Shown here one piece after another: positions 26,964 through 38,152 of a DNA stretch of 64,000 bases. The notes beneath the pieces are model-generated. The model saw only the letters and a list, made by a program, of their open reading frames with translations, had not been told where the DNA came from and made no database searches. This DNA is from Enterococcus ratti (GTDB lineage Bacteria; Bacillota; Bacilli; Lactobacillales; Enterococcaceae). How positions within the stretch are numbered: position 1 is the stretch's first letter; each line of letters starts with the position of its first letter. Made by a program: the position numbers and the translations under genes. The stretch lies in NCBI RefSeq assembly GCF_001886195.1, contig NZ_JXLB01000012.1:1-64000 (forward strand). The letters run 5' to 3'.

Positions 26964-27286
26964 AATAACTGCATAAAATATTTTAATTATTGAATATATT
27001 GTATAAAAAACGATATAGATACATAAAAATAGCGCTAATATCAGTACCAAACGAAAATGAAATGATTTATTTAAAAAAATTTTTTTGATGAATAAATATT
27101 TTTTTGAGAGAGTTTTCAGTATAAAAAAAGAGATAAAAGTTAATAAAAAATGTAAAAACGTGTATTTATTTAATTGTCTTTTAATAATGTGAAAAAAATC
27201 TCCTTTTGAATGAGAAGAAATTATGAAAGAGGTTACACAAAGACGCTATTCTATGAATGTAAACAAAATGAAGGAGGCAACATCAC

Positions 27287-28516
27287 ATGGATAAACCGAT
27301 TCACGTTTTCTCTGAGATAGGGAAGCTAAAGACAGTTTTATTAAAACGACCTGGACAAGAAGTGGAAAATCTAACACCGGACATTATGGACCGTTTGTTG
27401 TTTGACGATATCCCTTATCTACCAATTGCGCAAGAAGAGCATGACTATTTTGCCAAAACTTTGCAAAATGAAGGCGTTGAAACTTTATACCTAGAAAAAT
27501 TAGCAGCGGAAGCAATTGATGCTGGTAATGTAAAAGAACAATTCTTGAATAAAATGTTAGACGAATCTCATATTGTATCTGCTGCTGTAAGAGATGGTCT
27601 TTATGAGTTCCTTTTATCGATGGAAACCCAAGAAATGATTGATAAAATCATGGCTGGCGTTCGTACAAAAGATATCGATGTACGTTCAAACAGTTTATAC
27701 GATTTATCTTCAAGTGACGACTATCCGTTTTATATGGATCCAATGCCAAACCTTTATTTCACGCGCGATCCATCCGCATCTATGGGCAATGGAATGACTG
27801 TCAATAAAATGACTTTTGAGGCACGACGTCGTGAATCAATGTTTACAGAATACATTTTAAAATACCATCCCCGTTTTGCAAATAAAGGCGTTGAAGTGTG
27901 GCTAGATCGAGAAAATCCAGATCATATCGAAGGCGGAGATGAATTAATTTTAAGTGATAAAGTGGTTGCGATTGGAATTTCACAACGTACAAGTGCTAAA
28001 GCTATTGAAAAGTTAGCTCATCATTTATTTACTAAAAATGCAGGTTTTGAAAAAATTTTAGCGATAAAGATTCCTAATAATCGAGCAATGATGCACTTAG
28101 ATACAGTGTTTACAATGGTAGATTATGACAAGTTCACGATTCATCCTGCGATCCAAAGTAAAGAAGGAGAAATGGATGTCTTTACGATTGAACAAGCTGG
28201 AGATGAGATTAAGATTTCTCATTCAAACGATTTACATGCTTCGTTAAAAGCTGCTTTAGGACTGGATGATCTTGTATTGATCCCAACTGGCAACGGTGAC
28301 GCTATTGTAGCGCCTCGTGAACAATGGAATGATGGTTCTAATACTTTAGCTATCGCACCTGGAGTTGTTGTAACTTACAACCGCAATTATGTATCAAATG
28401 AGCTGTTACGTAGTTACGGCATTAAAGTGTTGGAAATTAATTCAAGTGAATTGTCACGCGGACGTGGTGGTCCTCGTTGCATGAGCCAACCGTTGATACG
28501 TGAAGATTTAAAATAG
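27287..28516 (+). CDS. arcA: arginine deiminase
   Basis: Hydrolyses arginine to citrulline and ammonia, the first step of the ATP-yielding deiminase pathway. The 409-residue enzyme has [39 protein letters not shown] and MHLDTVFTM (catalytic Glu/His/Asp region). The nucleophilic cysteine is C398 in [11 protein letters not shown] strong AAGGAGG precedes the ATG. It is the first gene of arcABC. Confidence 0.96.
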   Translation: MDKPIHVFSEIGKLKTVLLKRPGQEVENLTPDIMDRLLFDDIPYLPIAQEEHDYFAKTLQNEGVETLYLEKLAAEAIDAGNVKEQFLNKMLDESHIVSAAVRDGLYEFLLSMETQEMIDKIMAGVRTKDIDVRSNSLYDLSSSDDYPFYMDPMPNLYFTRDPSASMGNGMTVNKMTFEARRRESMFTEYILKYHPRFANKGVEVWLDRENPDHIEGGDELILSDKVVAIGISQRTSAKAIEKLAHHLFTKNAGFEKILAIKIPNNRAMMHLDTVFTMVDYDKFTIHPAIQSKEGEMDVFTIEQAGDEIKISHSNDLHASLKAALGLDDLVLIPTGNGDAIVAPREQWNDGSNTLAIAPGVVVTYNRNYVSNELLRSYGIKVLEINSSELSRGRGGPRCMSQPLIREDLK

Positions 28517-28604
28517 CAGAAGTTTTCAACGGCAGTTTAACTGTTAGCTGCTGATGGATTTTTCTTTAAAAAAAATGAAAAAAAACTAAAGGAGAACGTT
28601 AGTT

Positions 28605-29624
28605 ATGAAAGAATCTGTATTTCAAGGAAGAAGTTTATTAGCAGAAAAAGATTTTACAAAAGAAGAATTACAATATTTAATTGATTTTTCTGAACACTTA
28701 AAAGAGTTGAAAAAACGTGGCATTCCTCATCATTATTTAGAAGGAAAAAATATTGCCCTTTTATTTGAAAAAACGTCTACACGTACACGTTCGGCATTTA
28801 CTACAGCGGCCATTGATTTAGGAGCACATCCTGAATATTTAGGTGCAAATGATATTCAATTAGGGAAAAAAGAATCAACGGAAGATACTGCAAAAGTATT
28901 AGGTCGAATGTTTGATGGAATTGAATTTCGTGGTTTCAGCCAAAAAATGGTGGAAGAACTAGCAGAATTTTCAGGCGTTCCTGTTTGGAATGGCTTAACA
29001 GATGAATGGCATCCAACTCAAATGATCGCTGATTTCTTAACCATTCAAGAAAACTTTGGAAAAGTTGAAGGAATTACCGTTGCTTACTGTGGCGATGGTC
29101 GCAACAACATGGCAAATTCGTTGTTGGTGACAGGTGCTATTTTAGGAGCCCATATGCGTATTGTCGCACCAAAAGAACTACAACCTGAAGAAGAAATTGT
29201 GAAAATGGCAGAAGAATTTGCTGCTAAATCTGGTGCAAAATTAATGATTACAGATGATGTCGATAAAGGGGTAGATGGCGCAGACGTTCTTTATGCAGAT
29301 GTATGGGTATCAATGGGTGAAGAAGATAAATTTGAAGAACGTATTAAATTGTTAAAACCTTATCAAATTAATATGGAAATGGTTGAAAAAACACATAATA
29401 CAGACCGTTTAATTTTCTTGCATTGCTTACCAGCATTTCATGATACAAACACCGTTTACGGAGAACAAATGAAAGAACGCTTTGGGATTACTGAAATGGA
29501 AGTAACAGATGAAGTCTTCCGCAGCAAATACGCCCGTCAATTTGACCAAGCAGAAAACCGAATGCACTCAATCAAAGCCATTATGGCTGCCACTCTTGGT
29601 AATTTATTTATCCCTCGAGTGTAA
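28605..29624 (+). CDS. arcB: ornithine carbamoyltransferase, catabolic
   Basis: Phosphorolyses citrulline to ornithine and carbamoyl phosphate in the deiminase pathway. The 339-residue protein has the carbamoyl-phosphate loop [11 protein letters not shown], the second-site [11 protein letters not shown] and the ornithine-side [15 protein letters not shown] precedes the ATG. It lies 88 bases after arcA and is followed by a terminator-like hairpin before arcC. Confidence 0.95.
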   Translation: MKESVFQGRSLLAEKDFTKEELQYLIDFSEHLKELKKRGIPHHYLEGKNIALLFEKTSTRTRSAFTTAAIDLGAHPEYLGANDIQLGKKESTEDTAKVLGRMFDGIEFRGFSQKMVEELAEFSGVPVWNGLTDEWHPTQMIADFLTIQENFGKVEGITVAYCGDGRNNMANSLLVTGAILGAHMRIVAPKELQPEEEIVKMAEEFAAKSGAKLMITDDVDKGVDGADVLYADVWVSMGEEDKFEERIKLLKPYQINMEMVEKTHNTDRLIFLHCLPAFHDTNTVYGEQMKERFGITEMEVTDEVFRSKYARQFDQAENRMHSIKAIMAATLGNLFIPRV

Positions 29625-29647
29625 CGTTTACCGACATTGATTTCATG

Positions 29648-29700
29648 AACAAAACGAGTCAGCTTTAAGGAAATGTTGTCAAGAGCTGGCTTGTTTTGTT
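29648..29700 (+). terminator. hairpin between arcB and arcC
   Basis: An 18-bp imperfect stem (AACAAAACGAGTCAGCT with AGCTGGCTTGTTTTGTT) has its T-rich arm at the 3' end. It could be a partial terminator lowering arcC expression relative to arcA and arcB. Confidence 0.65.
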
Positions 29701-29740
29701 ATTAAAAAGTTTAGCACCTATCGAAGAAAGGAAGACGAAC

Positions 29741-30691
29741 ATGGCAAAACGTAAAGTAGTTGTTGCATTAGGTGGCAATGCGATTTTATCAACGGATGCA
29801 AGTGCAAAAGCACAGCAAGAGGCATTAAAGAAGACTGCTAAGTACCTAGTAAAATTTGTTGAACAAGGAGATGAATTAATTATCTCTCATGGAAATGGTC
29901 CGCAAGTTGGTAATTTGTTGATTCAACAACAAGCAGCAAATTCAGAAAAAACACCAGCCATGCCGCTGGATACTTGTGTGGCGATGACGGAAGGTTCGAT
30001 TGGTTACTGGTTGCAAAATGCAATGGGAGAAGTGTTAAAAGCAAGAGGAATTGATAAACAGGTCGTTTCTTTAGTGACACAAGTTCTCGTTGATGAAAAA
30101 GATCCATCATTTAAAAAGCCAAGTAAACCAGTCGGACCATTTTTTACAGAAGAAGAAGCCCGTAAACAAATGGAAAATGATCCAACAGTGACATTTAAAG
30201 AAGATGCTGGTCGAGGTTGGCGTAAAGTTGTCGCTTCGCCTAAACCAATTTCTATCAAAGAAGCTAGCGTCATTGAAACTTTAGTGGAACAAGGTGTGAT
30301 TACAATTTCTGTCGGTGGTGGCGGTATTCCTGTCGTAGAAACAGCAACAGGACTGCAAGGACGAGAAGCTGTCATTGACAAAGATTTTGCTTCTGAAAAA
30401 TTAGCAGAAATAATTGATGCTGATTTATTGATTGTTTTAACAGGGGTCGACAATGTTTATGTAAATTATCAAAAACCGGATCAAAAGAAATTAGAAACAG
30501 TTTCAATTTCTGAAATGAAACAATACATTGATGAAAATCAATTTGCTCCAGGTAGCATGTTGCCAAAAGTGGAAGCGGCGATTGCCTTTGTTGAAGCAAA
30601 ACCAGATGCTAAAGCAATTATTACGTCTTTAGAAAATATTGAAAATTTGTTGGCGTCTGAAGAAGGAACAATCATCATTGCAGACAATTAA
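29741..30691 (+). CDS. arcC: carbamate kinase
   Basis: Makes ATP from carbamoyl phosphate and ADP, completing the deiminase pathway. The 316-residue amino acid kinase fold shows [34 protein letters not shown] and [12 protein letters not shown]. The ATG at 29741 follows GAAAGGAAG; the in-frame upstream codon at 29696 lies in the preceding hairpin. No arcD antiporter gene follows. Confidence 0.95.
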   Translation: MAKRKVVVALGGNAILSTDASAKAQQEALKKTAKYLVKFVEQGDELIISHGNGPQVGNLLIQQQAANSEKTPAMPLDTCVAMTEGSIGYWLQNAMGEVLKARGIDKQVVSLVTQVLVDEKDPSFKKPSKPVGPFFTEEEARKQMENDPTVTFKEDAGRGWRKVVASPKPISIKEASVIETLVEQGVITISVGGGGIPVVETATGLQGREAVIDKDFASEKLAEIIDADLLIVLTGVDNVYVNYQKPDQKKLETVSISEMKQYIDENQFAPGSMLPKVEAAIAFVEAKPDAKAIITSLENIENLLASEEGTIIIADN

Positions 30692-30798
30692 GGAGATAGT
30701 CGGATAAAGCATGGTGAAAAATGTCCAGTCGGTATTTTTTCTTTTTTAGACTTACTGAACATTTTTTATAAAAATCCCTAGCCAGTAGATTTTTTTTC

Positions 30799-30807
30799 TG
30801 CTATAAT
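30799..30807 (+). promoter_or_regulatory. extended -10 promoter of the argS leader
   Basis: TG-C-TATAAT lies about 35 bases before the first conserved T-box element; no good -35 is seen. Confidence 0.55.
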
Positions 30808-30837
30808 TCAACACAAATAGAATATATTTACAGTTTG

Positions 30838-31066
30838 CTGAACAAGAGAGTAATTGTATTTACTTGATACAAGCGAGTTTGGGATTGGTGAAAGCCAAAC
30901 GAGAGAGGTACAAGGAAGCGCACTTGGAGAACTCTGTTTAAAACAGACGGTCATCTGCCGTTATTAGATAAAGCTGGTTCTAAAAATAGGACAATTGGAG
31001 TGGTACCGCGGGATATCTCGTCTCTAGTGATTATATGAAGATATATAATCACTAGAGATTTTTTGT
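30838..31066 (+). promoter_or_regulatory. T-box riboswitch, arginine-specific
   Basis: The leader of argS contains all T-box parts in order. AGAGAGTA lies at the base of stem I, then AGCGAG and GGTGAAAGCC in the stem I distal region. The specifier loop GGAAGCGCACTTGGAG has CGC (30919-30921) in the specifier position, an arginine codon. The antiterminator sequence GGAGTGGTACCGCGGG (TGGT pairs with uncharged tRNA 3' end) follows, and finally the terminator at 31021-31064. Uncharged tRNA-Arg should prevent termination. Confidence 0.92.
31021..31064 (+). terminator. T-box-controlled terminator of argS
   Basis: A 16-bp perfect stem TCTCTAGTGATTATAT and complement is followed by TTTTTT. Confidence 0.92.
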
Positions 31067-31100
31067 TTTCTGTAAATAAAAGTATTTAGGAGGAATGTAA

Positions 31101-32792
31101 ATGAATAACAAAGATATTGTTGCTAAAGCAATCTATGATGTCGTGAAAGACGATTTTACCATGAAACAAGTGGAACAATTACTAGAACATCCAAAATCTT
31201 CAGACCATGGAGATGTTGCTTTTCCTGCATTTTCGTTGGCTAAAGTTTACCGAAAAGCGCCGCAACAAATTGCAGCAGACTTGGCAAAAAAAATCAATAC
31301 AATGCGTTTTGAAAAAATCGAAGTCGTTGGTCCATATTTAAATTTTTTCATGAATAAAGCTATGGTAAGTAAAGAAGTGCTATCTTCTGTTGTAAAAACA
31401 AAAGAACATTATGGAGACAGTACGATTGGCAACAAAGGAAATGTCCCTATTGATATGTCCTCACCTAATATCGCAAAACCAATCTCTATGGGACATTTAC
31501 GTTCTACTGTAATTGGAAACTCTATTGGTTTTATTTTAGAAAAAATTGGCTACAAACCAATTCGTATCAATCACTTAGGAGATTGGGGGACTCAATTTGG
31601 TAAATTAATTGTCGCTTATAAAAAATGGGGATCAAAAGAGGCTGTTAAGTCTGAACCAATTAACGAACTGTTGCGTCTTTATGTCCAATTTCATGAAGTG
31701 GCTGAAGGACAACCGGAATTAAATGATGAAGCGCGGTTATGGTTTAAACGTTTAGAAGAAGGCGACAAAGAAGCTATTGAATTGTGGCAATGGTTCCGAG
31801 ATGAATCAATGAAGGAATTTAACAAGATTTATGATCTACTAGAAGTTCATTTTGATTCCTTAAACGGAGAAGCTTTCTATAATGATAAAATGGACGAGAT
31901 TGTGACGCTTTTAGAAGAAAAACATTTATTACAAGCAGATAAAGGTGCGGAAATTGTTGATTTGTCTGCTTACGATTTAAATCCAGCTCTGATTAAAAAA
32001 TCTGATGGTGCAACACTTTACATTACCCGTGACTTAGCAGCTGCACTTTATCGAAAACGAACCTATCATTTTAGTCAATCTTTATATGTTGTTGGAAATG
32101 AACAAAGTTACCACTTCAAACAGCTCAAAGCAGTCCTTAAAGAGTTAGGGTTTGACTGGTCCGATGACATGCACCACATTCCATTTGGATTAATTACTCA
32201 AGGTGGAAAAAAATTATCCACACGTAAAGGAAAAATTGTTTTGTTAGAAGAAGTGCTTAATGAAGCAATTCAATCTGCAAAAGAGCAAATTAGCGAGAAA
32301 AATCCTGATTTACCAAACAAAGACCTTGTGGCAAAACAAGTGGGGGTTGGCGCTGTTATTTTCCATGACTTAAAAAATGATCGTTTAAATACATTTGATT
32401 TCAATTTAGAAGAAGTCGTGCGTTTTGAAGGAGAGACAGGTCCATACGTTCAATATACACACGCTAGAGCGATGAGCTTATTAGAAAAAGATGGCTTTAG
32501 CCCTTCTGAAGACCAAGAATATTCCTTGTCTGATGAAAATAGCTGGGAAGTAATTAAGTTAGTTAAAAAGTATCCGGAAACTGTTTTACAAGCAGGTGAA
32601 AAATATGAACCTTCAATCATTGCTAAACATGCCATTAAGTTAGCACAAGCATTTAACAAGTATTATGCGCAGACAAAAATTTTGGCAGAAGATGAACAAA
32701 AAGAGGCTCGTTTGGCTTTGGTGTATGCTGTTTCAGTATTATTAAAAGAAGATTTACGTCTGCTTGGTTTACATGCACCTGACAAAATGTAA
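31101..32792 (+). CDS. argS: arginyl-tRNA synthetase
   Basis: Charges tRNA-Arg. The 563-residue class I synthetase has the N-terminal Add-1 domain, [23 protein letters not shown] (HIGH-type motif as GHLR), and [13 protein letters not shown] (KMSK-type). The C-terminal anticodon-binding helical domain ends in [13 protein letters not shown], as is typical. TTAGGAGGA precedes the ATG. It is controlled by the arginine T-box upstream and convergent with argR. Confidence 0.95.
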   Translation: MNNKDIVAKAIYDVVKDDFTMKQVEQLLEHPKSSDHGDVAFPAFSLAKVYRKAPQQIAADLAKKINTMRFEKIEVVGPYLNFFMNKAMVSKEVLSSVVKTKEHYGDSTIGNKGNVPIDMSSPNIAKPISMGHLRSTVIGNSIGFILEKIGYKPIRINHLGDWGTQFGKLIVAYKKWGSKEAVKSEPINELLRLYVQFHEVAEGQPELNDEARLWFKRLEEGDKEAIELWQWFRDESMKEFNKIYDLLEVHFDSLNGEAFYNDKMDEIVTLLEEKHLLQADKGAEIVDLSAYDLNPALIKKSDGATLYITRDLAAALYRKRTYHFSQSLYVVGNEQSYHFKQLKAVLKELGFDWSDDMHHIPFGLITQGGKKLSTRKGKIVLLEEVLNEAIQSAKEQISEKNPDLPNKDLVAKQVGVGAVIFHDLKNDRLNTFDFNLEEVVRFEGETGPYVQYTHARAMSLLEKDGFSPSEDQEYSLSDENSWEVIKLVKKYPETVLQAGEKYEPSIIAKHAIKLAQAFNKYYAQTKILAEDEQKEARLALVYAVSVLLKEDLRLLGLHAPDKM

Positions 32793-32827
32793 GAACAAAG
32801 TTGAGCGTGTTAAATTTTAACAAATAA

Positions 32828-32882
32828 ATCGGCTGTCACAACGACTTGAAAAAAGAAGATTATGATAGCCGGTCTATTTTTA
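32828..32882. terminator. terminator between argS and argR
   Basis: ATCGGCTGTCA pairs with TGATAGCCGGT (G-U tolerated), followed by CTATTTTTA. Confidence 0.65.
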
Positions 32883-32906
32883 AAGAAGAAGTAGTTTGAA
32901 AAGAGC

Positions 32907-33419
32907 TTATACTTTATCAATGTTACTATTGAATTGTTTTTTAAAAAGTGTTGTTTTCTTTGGAGTTTGTAAGAATTTTTCTACCAATTTCGCTTCTTCA
33001 TCATTTTGGGAAATGACGATTGTGGTATCAAAGCCAGCAATCGTACTGACAATGTGCGGTGGTTTAATTTCGTCTAAAACAGAAGCAAAGAGAGGGGCAT
33101 TGTCTGGTAACGTGTGAACGATTGTTAAAAAATGAACACGTTCTACTTTGGTAACAATGTCTTCAATTGTTTGAACTAGTCGTTTTTCATCGTCTGTTTT
33201 TGCTTCGTTTTCTTTCTTTCCCTGAAAGAAAACGAAGCGAGAAATGCCCTGTTCATCCGGTGCTTTTACGATTTTTAAATCGCGTATATCTCGAGAAATC
33301 GTTGCCTGTGTTGCTGTTACACCATAATCTTCCAATTTAGCCAATAATTCTTCTTGCGTGCGGACCGTAAACTCCTTAATTACTTGCTTAATCAGTAAAT
33401 GTCGCTCAGATTTACGCAT
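32907..33419 (-). CDS. argR: arginine repressor ArgR/AhrC family
   Basis: Arginine-responsive hexameric regulator. The N-terminal winged helix reads TQEELLAKLEDYGVTATQATISRDIRDL, the linker follows, and the oligomerisation and arginine-binding domain ends in STIAGFDTTIVISQND (the family has GxDT at the ligand site). At 170 residues it is about 15-20 longer than usual because of a basic tail (TPKKTTLFKKQFNSNIDKV). AAAGGAG lies before the ATG. It may control the arc genes through the palindrome at 26947. Confidence 0.92.
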   Translation of the reverse strand: MRKSERHLLIKQVIKEFTVRTQEELLAKLEDYGVTATQATISRDIRDLKIVKAPDEQGISRFVFFQGKKENEAKTDDEKRLVQTIEDIVTKVERVHFLTIVHTLPDNAPLFASVLDEIKPPHIVSTIAGFDTTIVISQNDEEAKLVEKFLQTPKKTTLFKKQFNSNIDKV

Positions 33420-33804
33420 AGCCTTTCTCCTTTACGAAAGATTTCAAATGTATCATATCAAAAAAAAATCAACTTGCCCATTAATATTCTGCTTTACAAG
33501 ATAACTTTAGGAAATATTCGCTTCATTTTTTAGAAAAAATCCGACGAAAAATAGAGAATGAGTAAAACAGAAAAGATTTTTCTTGCTATTTAATAGTAAG
33601 TCAGGTAAAATACTGAATGTTGAGCAGAAACCTACATGTAATAAGTACTAAGCTATGAAAGTGGCGAGTTGACTAAAATTTCATGTTTTTTGTCTCAATA
33701 AATCCACATTCTTGTTGGATCGTTGATAGGTGCTTGAAAAAGTTTGTCAGCGAGGTAAAAGACAAGAAGAGGGAGAATAAAAACCAAATCGGAGGAAATA
33801 AAAG
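33420..33804. other. argR-rpsB divergent intergenic region
   Basis: This 385-bp region has no gene. It contains a good promoter for rpsB (33583-33611) and then a transcribed leader of about 190 bases before rpsB. That is long enough for an autoregulatory S2 leader, though I recognise no defined structure. Confidence 0.55.
33583..33611 (+). promoter_or_regulatory. promoter of rpsB
   Basis: TTGCTA, a 17-base spacer, then TAAAAT. Confidence 0.65.
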
Positions 33805-34587
33805 ATGGCAGTAATTTCAATGAAACAATTACTAGAAGCCGGCGTACACTTTGGTCACCAAACTCGTCGCTGGAATCCAAAAATGAAGAAATATATCTTT
33901 ACAGAAAGAAATGGCATCTACATCATTGACTTGCAAAAAACAGTTAAATTAGTAGATGCAGCGTATGAGTACATGAAAAACGTGGCAGAAGAAGGCGGCG
34001 TAGCTTTATTTGTAGGTACAAAAAAACAAGCACAAGAAGCAATTAAAGATGAAGCAACACGTGCTGGACAATATTACGTGAATCATCGTTGGTTGGGCGG
34101 TACATTGACTAACTGGGATACTATTCAAAAGCGTATCAATCGCTTAAAACAAATTAATGCAATGGAAGAAGACGGAACTTTTGAAGTTTTACCTAAAAAA
34201 GAAGTTGCTGGTTTGAATAAACAACGTGAACGTCTTGAAAAATTCTTGGGTGGTATCGCTGATATGCCAAGAATTCCGGATGTTATGTACATCGTGGATC
34301 CGCGTAAAGAACGTATTGCTGTTCAAGAAGCACATAAATTAAATATCCCAATTGTAGCGATGGTTGATACAAACTGTGATCCAGATGAAATTGACGTAGT
34401 AATTCCTTCAAATGACGATGCTATTCGTGCGGTTAAATTGATTACTTCAAAAATGGCCGATGCGTTTATCGAAGGAAATCAAGGAGAAGACCAAGTCGTT
34501 GAAGAAGATTTTGTTGTAGAAAACAATGCTACTTCAATCGAAGAAATCGTTGACGTTGTAGAAGGCGACAATACTACAGAAGAATAA
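33805..34587 (+). CDS. rpsB: 30S ribosomal protein S2
   Basis: Small-subunit protein of 260 residues: [46 protein letters not shown] is the family start, and later [19 protein letters not shown] and [31 protein letters not shown]. The acidic tail is typical of Firmicutes. TCGGAGGA precedes the ATG. tsf follows after a terminator. Confidence 0.97.
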   Translation: MAVISMKQLLEAGVHFGHQTRRWNPKMKKYIFTERNGIYIIDLQKTVKLVDAAYEYMKNVAEEGGVALFVGTKKQAQEAIKDEATRAGQYYVNHRWLGGTLTNWDTIQKRINRLKQINAMEEDGTFEVLPKKEVAGLNKQRERLEKFLGGIADMPRIPDVMYIVDPRKERIAVQEAHKLNIPIVAMVDTNCDPDEIDVVIPSNDDAIRAVKLITSKMADAFIEGNQGEDQVVEEDFVVENNATSIEEIVDVVEGDNTTEE

Positions 34588-34601
34588 CTTTTAAATGATG
34601 G

Positions 34602-34660
34602 AGCTGTTTCAAAGGCTAGGCGACAAGCCTCACTCTCCTTTGAAACAGCTTTTTTTTTAA
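34602..34660 (+). terminator. terminator between rpsB and tsf
   Basis: A 14-bp stem AGCTGTTTCAAAGG / CCTTTGAAACAGCT is followed by TTTTTTTTT. It probably allows partial read-through, so that rpsB and tsf are made in different amounts. Confidence 0.85.
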
Positions 34661-34683
34661 ATGAAAATATAGGGGGATAAAAA

Positions 34684-35565
34684 ATGGCAGATGTAACAGC
34701 TAAAATGGTAAAAGAACTGCGTGAAATGACAGGCGTAGGTATGATGGATGCGAAAAAAGCATTAGTTGAAGTAGAAGGCGACATGGAAAAAGCTGTGGAT
34801 CTTTTACGTGAAAAAGGGATGGCTAAAGCAGCAAAGAAAAACGATCGCATTGCAGCTGAAGGATTAGCTTCTGTTGCAGTGAAGGGAAATACGGCAGCAA
34901 TTGTTGAAGTTAACTCAGAGACTGACTTTGTTTCTAAAAATGAAATGTTCCAAGATTTAGTTAGAGAAATTGCTGAACTTGTTGCAGAAAATAAACCTGC
35001 GGATATGGATGCTGCAATGAAAATCAAAACTGAAAAAGGAACGATCGAATCTGATTTAATTGAAGCAACACAAGTTATCGGAGAAAAAATCAGTTTCCGT
35101 CGTTTCGAAGTGATTGAAAAAGACGATAATGCAGCTTTTGGCGGTTATTTGCATATGGGTGGACGTATTGCGGTAGTTACTGTTTTAGATGGTACGACGG
35201 ATGAATCTGTGGCAAGAGATATTGCAATGCATGTAGCAGCAATCAATCCTCGTTATGTAAATGAAACACAAATTCCAGAAGCTGAATTAGAGCATGAAAA
35301 AACTGTTTTAACTGAACAAGCTTTAAATGAAGGTAAACCAGCAAATATTGTTGAAAAAATGGTGGAAGGTCGCTTGAAGAAATTTAAAGCAGAAATCGCT
35401 TTGGTTGATCAACCATTTGTTAAAGACCCGGATATGACAGTGGAAAAATATGTTGCTTCTAAAGGTGCAACGGTGAAAAGTTTTGTCCGTTTTGAAGTTG
35501 GTGAAGGGATCGAAAAACGCGAAGATAATTTTGTTGAAGAAGTAATGAGTCAAGTGAAAAAATAA
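34684..35565 (+). CDS. tsf: elongation factor Ts
   Basis: Guanine nucleotide exchange factor of EF-Tu, 293 residues. The N-terminal UBA-like segment [21 protein letters not shown] and the core [14 protein letters not shown] (TDFV motif contacting EF-Tu) are diagnostic. GGGGGA precedes the ATG. It lies just after the rpsB terminator and before pyrH, the standard order. Confidence 0.97.
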   Translation: MADVTAKMVKELREMTGVGMMDAKKALVEVEGDMEKAVDLLREKGMAKAAKKNDRIAAEGLASVAVKGNTAAIVEVNSETDFVSKNEMFQDLVREIAELVAENKPADMDAAMKIKTEKGTIESDLIEATQVIGEKISFRRFEVIEKDDNAAFGGYLHMGGRIAVVTVLDGTTDESVARDIAMHVAAINPRYVNETQIPEAELEHEKTVLTEQALNEGKPANIVEKMVEGRLKKFKAEIALVDQPFVKDPDMTVEKYVASKGATVKSFVRFEVGEGIEKREDNFVEEVMSQVKK

Positions 35566-35649
35566 TTCTGATAGATTATCACTTGTTGATTCAAACAGCC
35601 TTTCTTTTTTAAGTTTGAATCCTAATAATGATGATGCTTATTTGAAATG

Positions 35650-35688
35650 AAAAAAGGAGCAGCGACGTATGTCACAGCTCTTTTTTTT
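35650..35688 (+). terminator. terminator after tsf
   Basis: AAAAAAGGAGC and GCTCTTTTTTTT flank a small inner stem (GAC-GTAT-GTC). A second 9-bp inverted repeat, GATTCAAAC / GTTTGAATC, lies just before it (35588-35621). Confidence 0.75.
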
Positions 35689-35690
35689 AA

Positions 35691-36497
<807 letters not shown>

Positions 36498-36500
36498 AAG

Positions 36501-37058
36501 ATGACAGATGCAGTGATGACAGAAGCAAAAGAAAAAATGAAAAAAGCAGCACAAAGTTTACAACGTGAACTTGGACAAATTCGTGCAGGACGTGCAAATG
36601 CAAGTCTTCTTGACCGAATCACCGTTAATTATTACGGTGCACCAACGCCATTGAATCAAATGGCTTCAATTCAAATTCCTGAAGCACGGGTATTGATGAT
36701 TACACCTTTTGATAAAAGTATTCTTCAAGAGGTAGAAAAAGCGATATTGGCAAGTGATATTGGCATTAGTCCAACGAATGACGGAAATGTGATTCGTTTA
36801 GTTATTCCACAATTAACAGAAGAACGCCGGAAAGAATTGGCCAAAGAAGTGAAAAAAGCAGCAGAAAATGCTAAGATTGCGGTGCGCAATATTCGTCGTG
36901 ATACAATTGACGAATACAAGAAGCAACAAAAGAAAGGTGATATCACAGAAGACGATTTACGTGGGTTAGAAAAAGAAGTTCAAACGTTAACGGATAACGG
37001 AATCAAAGAAATAGATAAAATTGCTAGCGAAAAAGAACAAGAATTATTAGAAGTTTGA
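36501..37058 (+). CDS. frr: ribosome recycling factor
   Basis: Splits the post-termination ribosome with EF-G. The 185-residue protein has the two-domain RRF signature: [33 protein letters not shown] and [35 protein letters not shown] precedes the ATG. It is cotranscribed with pyrH and ends at a terminator. Confidence 0.97.
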   Translation: MTDAVMTEAKEKMKKAAQSLQRELGQIRAGRANASLLDRITVNYYGAPTPLNQMASIQIPEARVLMITPFDKSILQEVEKAILASDIGISPTNDGNVIRLVIPQLTEERRKELAKEVKKAAENAKIAVRNIRRDTIDEYKKQQKKGDITEDDLRGLEKEVQTLTDNGIKEIDKIASEKEQELLEV

Positions 37059-37079
37059 GAGTAAGAGGATAGAATTGCT

Positions 37080-37129
37080 AAAGTGTGGGATGACAATCAG
37101 AAAAAATCTGATTTTCCCCACTTTTTTTA
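37080..37129 (+). terminator. terminator after frr
   Basis: AAAGTGTGGG pairs with CCCCACTTT around a second stem ATCAGA / TCTGAT, followed by TTTTTT. Confidence 0.8.
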
Positions 37130-37297
37130 AACTTAAGGAAAAGAAATTTTGTTTCTAACTAAAAGGAAGTTAATGGATTGTTGGGATGAAAAATGGTGTT
37201 ACATGTAATTGCTCGAACTGTATGTAGCTGGGAAAAATTAAAAAAGTAGAAAAATAACTAAAAAAATTAATAGATCATAGGAAATCAAGTATTTAAT

Positions 37298-37306
37298 TGC
37301 TATAAT
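37298..37306 (+). promoter_or_regulatory. extended -10 promoter of uppS
   Basis: TG-C-TATAAT lies 40 bases before the uppS start; no -35 is evident. Confidence 0.6.
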
Positions 37307-37346
37307 ATCAAAGATAGTGGTAATTTTTAGTATAGGAGGAAAAAGA

Positions 37347-38150
37347 ATGTTACGTTTTTTTCCGCAAAAAAACAAATATATTCAAGAAAAAAGCAGTTTT
37401 CATTTTGATGCGGAAGGTGCTATACCGCAGCATGTAGCGATTATTATGGATGGAAATGGTCGTTGGGCTCAAAACCGACGCTTACCTCGTGTAGTGGGTC
37501 ATAAAGAGGGAATGGAGACGGTGAAAAAGGTGACGAAAAAAGCTTCTAAATTAGGGGTTAAAGTGTTGACGCTTTATGCTTTTTCAACTGAAAATTGGAA
37601 GCGACCAAAAGATGAAGTCAGTTTTTTGATGCAGCTTCCCGTTGATTTTTTTGACATGTTTGTTCCTGAATTGATCAGAGAAAATGTGAAAGTTCATGTG
37701 ATGGGGTATGAAGAAGTGTTGCCTGAGCATACACAAAATGCGATTAGAAGAGCAATTGAACAAACAAAAGATAATACGGGAATGATCCTCAATTTTGCTT
37801 TAAATTATGGGAGTAGAGCAGAGATTATTACTGCTGTTAAAGAAATTGCAGAAGAGGTAAGAAAGCAAGAAATAATGGTTGAAGCCATTGATGATACGAT
37901 GATTGCTGATCATTTAATGACCGGCTTTTTGCCAACTGAGCTGCGTGATCCGGAACTCGTTATTCGCACAAGTGGTGAAGAGAGAATCAGTAATTTTTTA
38001 CTTTGGCAGCTTGCTTATAGTGAATTGTACTTTACGAAGGCTTTGTGGCCTGATTTTGATGGTATGCATTTAGAAGCAGCTATTGCTGCCTTTCAAAATA
38101 GAGATCGGCGCTTTGGCGGTGTCAAGAAATTAAAGAAAGAAGGAGATTAA
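37347..38150 (+). CDS. uppS: undecaprenyl diphosphate synthase
   Basis: Makes the C55 lipid carrier of cell-wall synthesis from farnesyl diphosphate and IPP. The 267-residue cis-prenyltransferase has HVAIIMDGNGRWAQNR, GHKEGM, TLYAFSTENWKRP and the C-terminal VIRTSGEERISNFLLWQLAYSE. TAGGAGGA precedes the ATG at 37347; the frame's upstream codon at 37317 has no site. It runs with cdsA, 2 bases downstream. Confidence 0.95.
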   Translation: MLRFFPQKNKYIQEKSSFHFDAEGAIPQHVAIIMDGNGRWAQNRRLPRVVGHKEGMETVKKVTKKASKLGVKVLTLYAFSTENWKRPKDEVSFLMQLPVDFFDMFVPELIRENVKVHVMGYEEVLPEHTQNAIRRAIEQTKDNTGMILNFALNYGSRAEIITAVKEIAEEVRKQEIMVEAIDDTMIADHLMTGFLPTELRDPELVIRTSGEERISNFLLWQLAYSELYFTKALWPDFDGMHLEAAIAAFQNRDRRFGGVKKLKKEGD

Positions 38151-38152
38151 TC

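Larger units (their letters stand above)
26826..27286. promoter_or_regulatory. arcR-arcA divergent control region
   Basis: This 461-bp, very AT-rich region contains no gene. It holds a Crp-like imperfect palindrome around CACATGTG (26891-26907) and an odd palindrome ATGTATAA-A-TTATACAT (26947-26963), both listed separately. The arcA promoter itself is not obvious. Such length is expected for a promoter read by ArcR and ArgR. Confidence 0.6.

Noticed and set aside
30004-30453. 149-codon minus-strand frame over arcC
   Set aside because: Antisense shadow of arcC with no family resemblance or ribosome site.
34479-35027. 182-codon minus-strand frame over rpsB and tsf
   Set aside because: Shadow of two well-identified genes, Ser/Ala-rich antisense translation without a start site.
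35588-35621. Inverted repeat GATTCAAAC / GTTTGAATC as the tsf terminator
   Set aside because: Its T-run lies in the loop rather than after the stem; the hairpin at 35650 is the better terminator.
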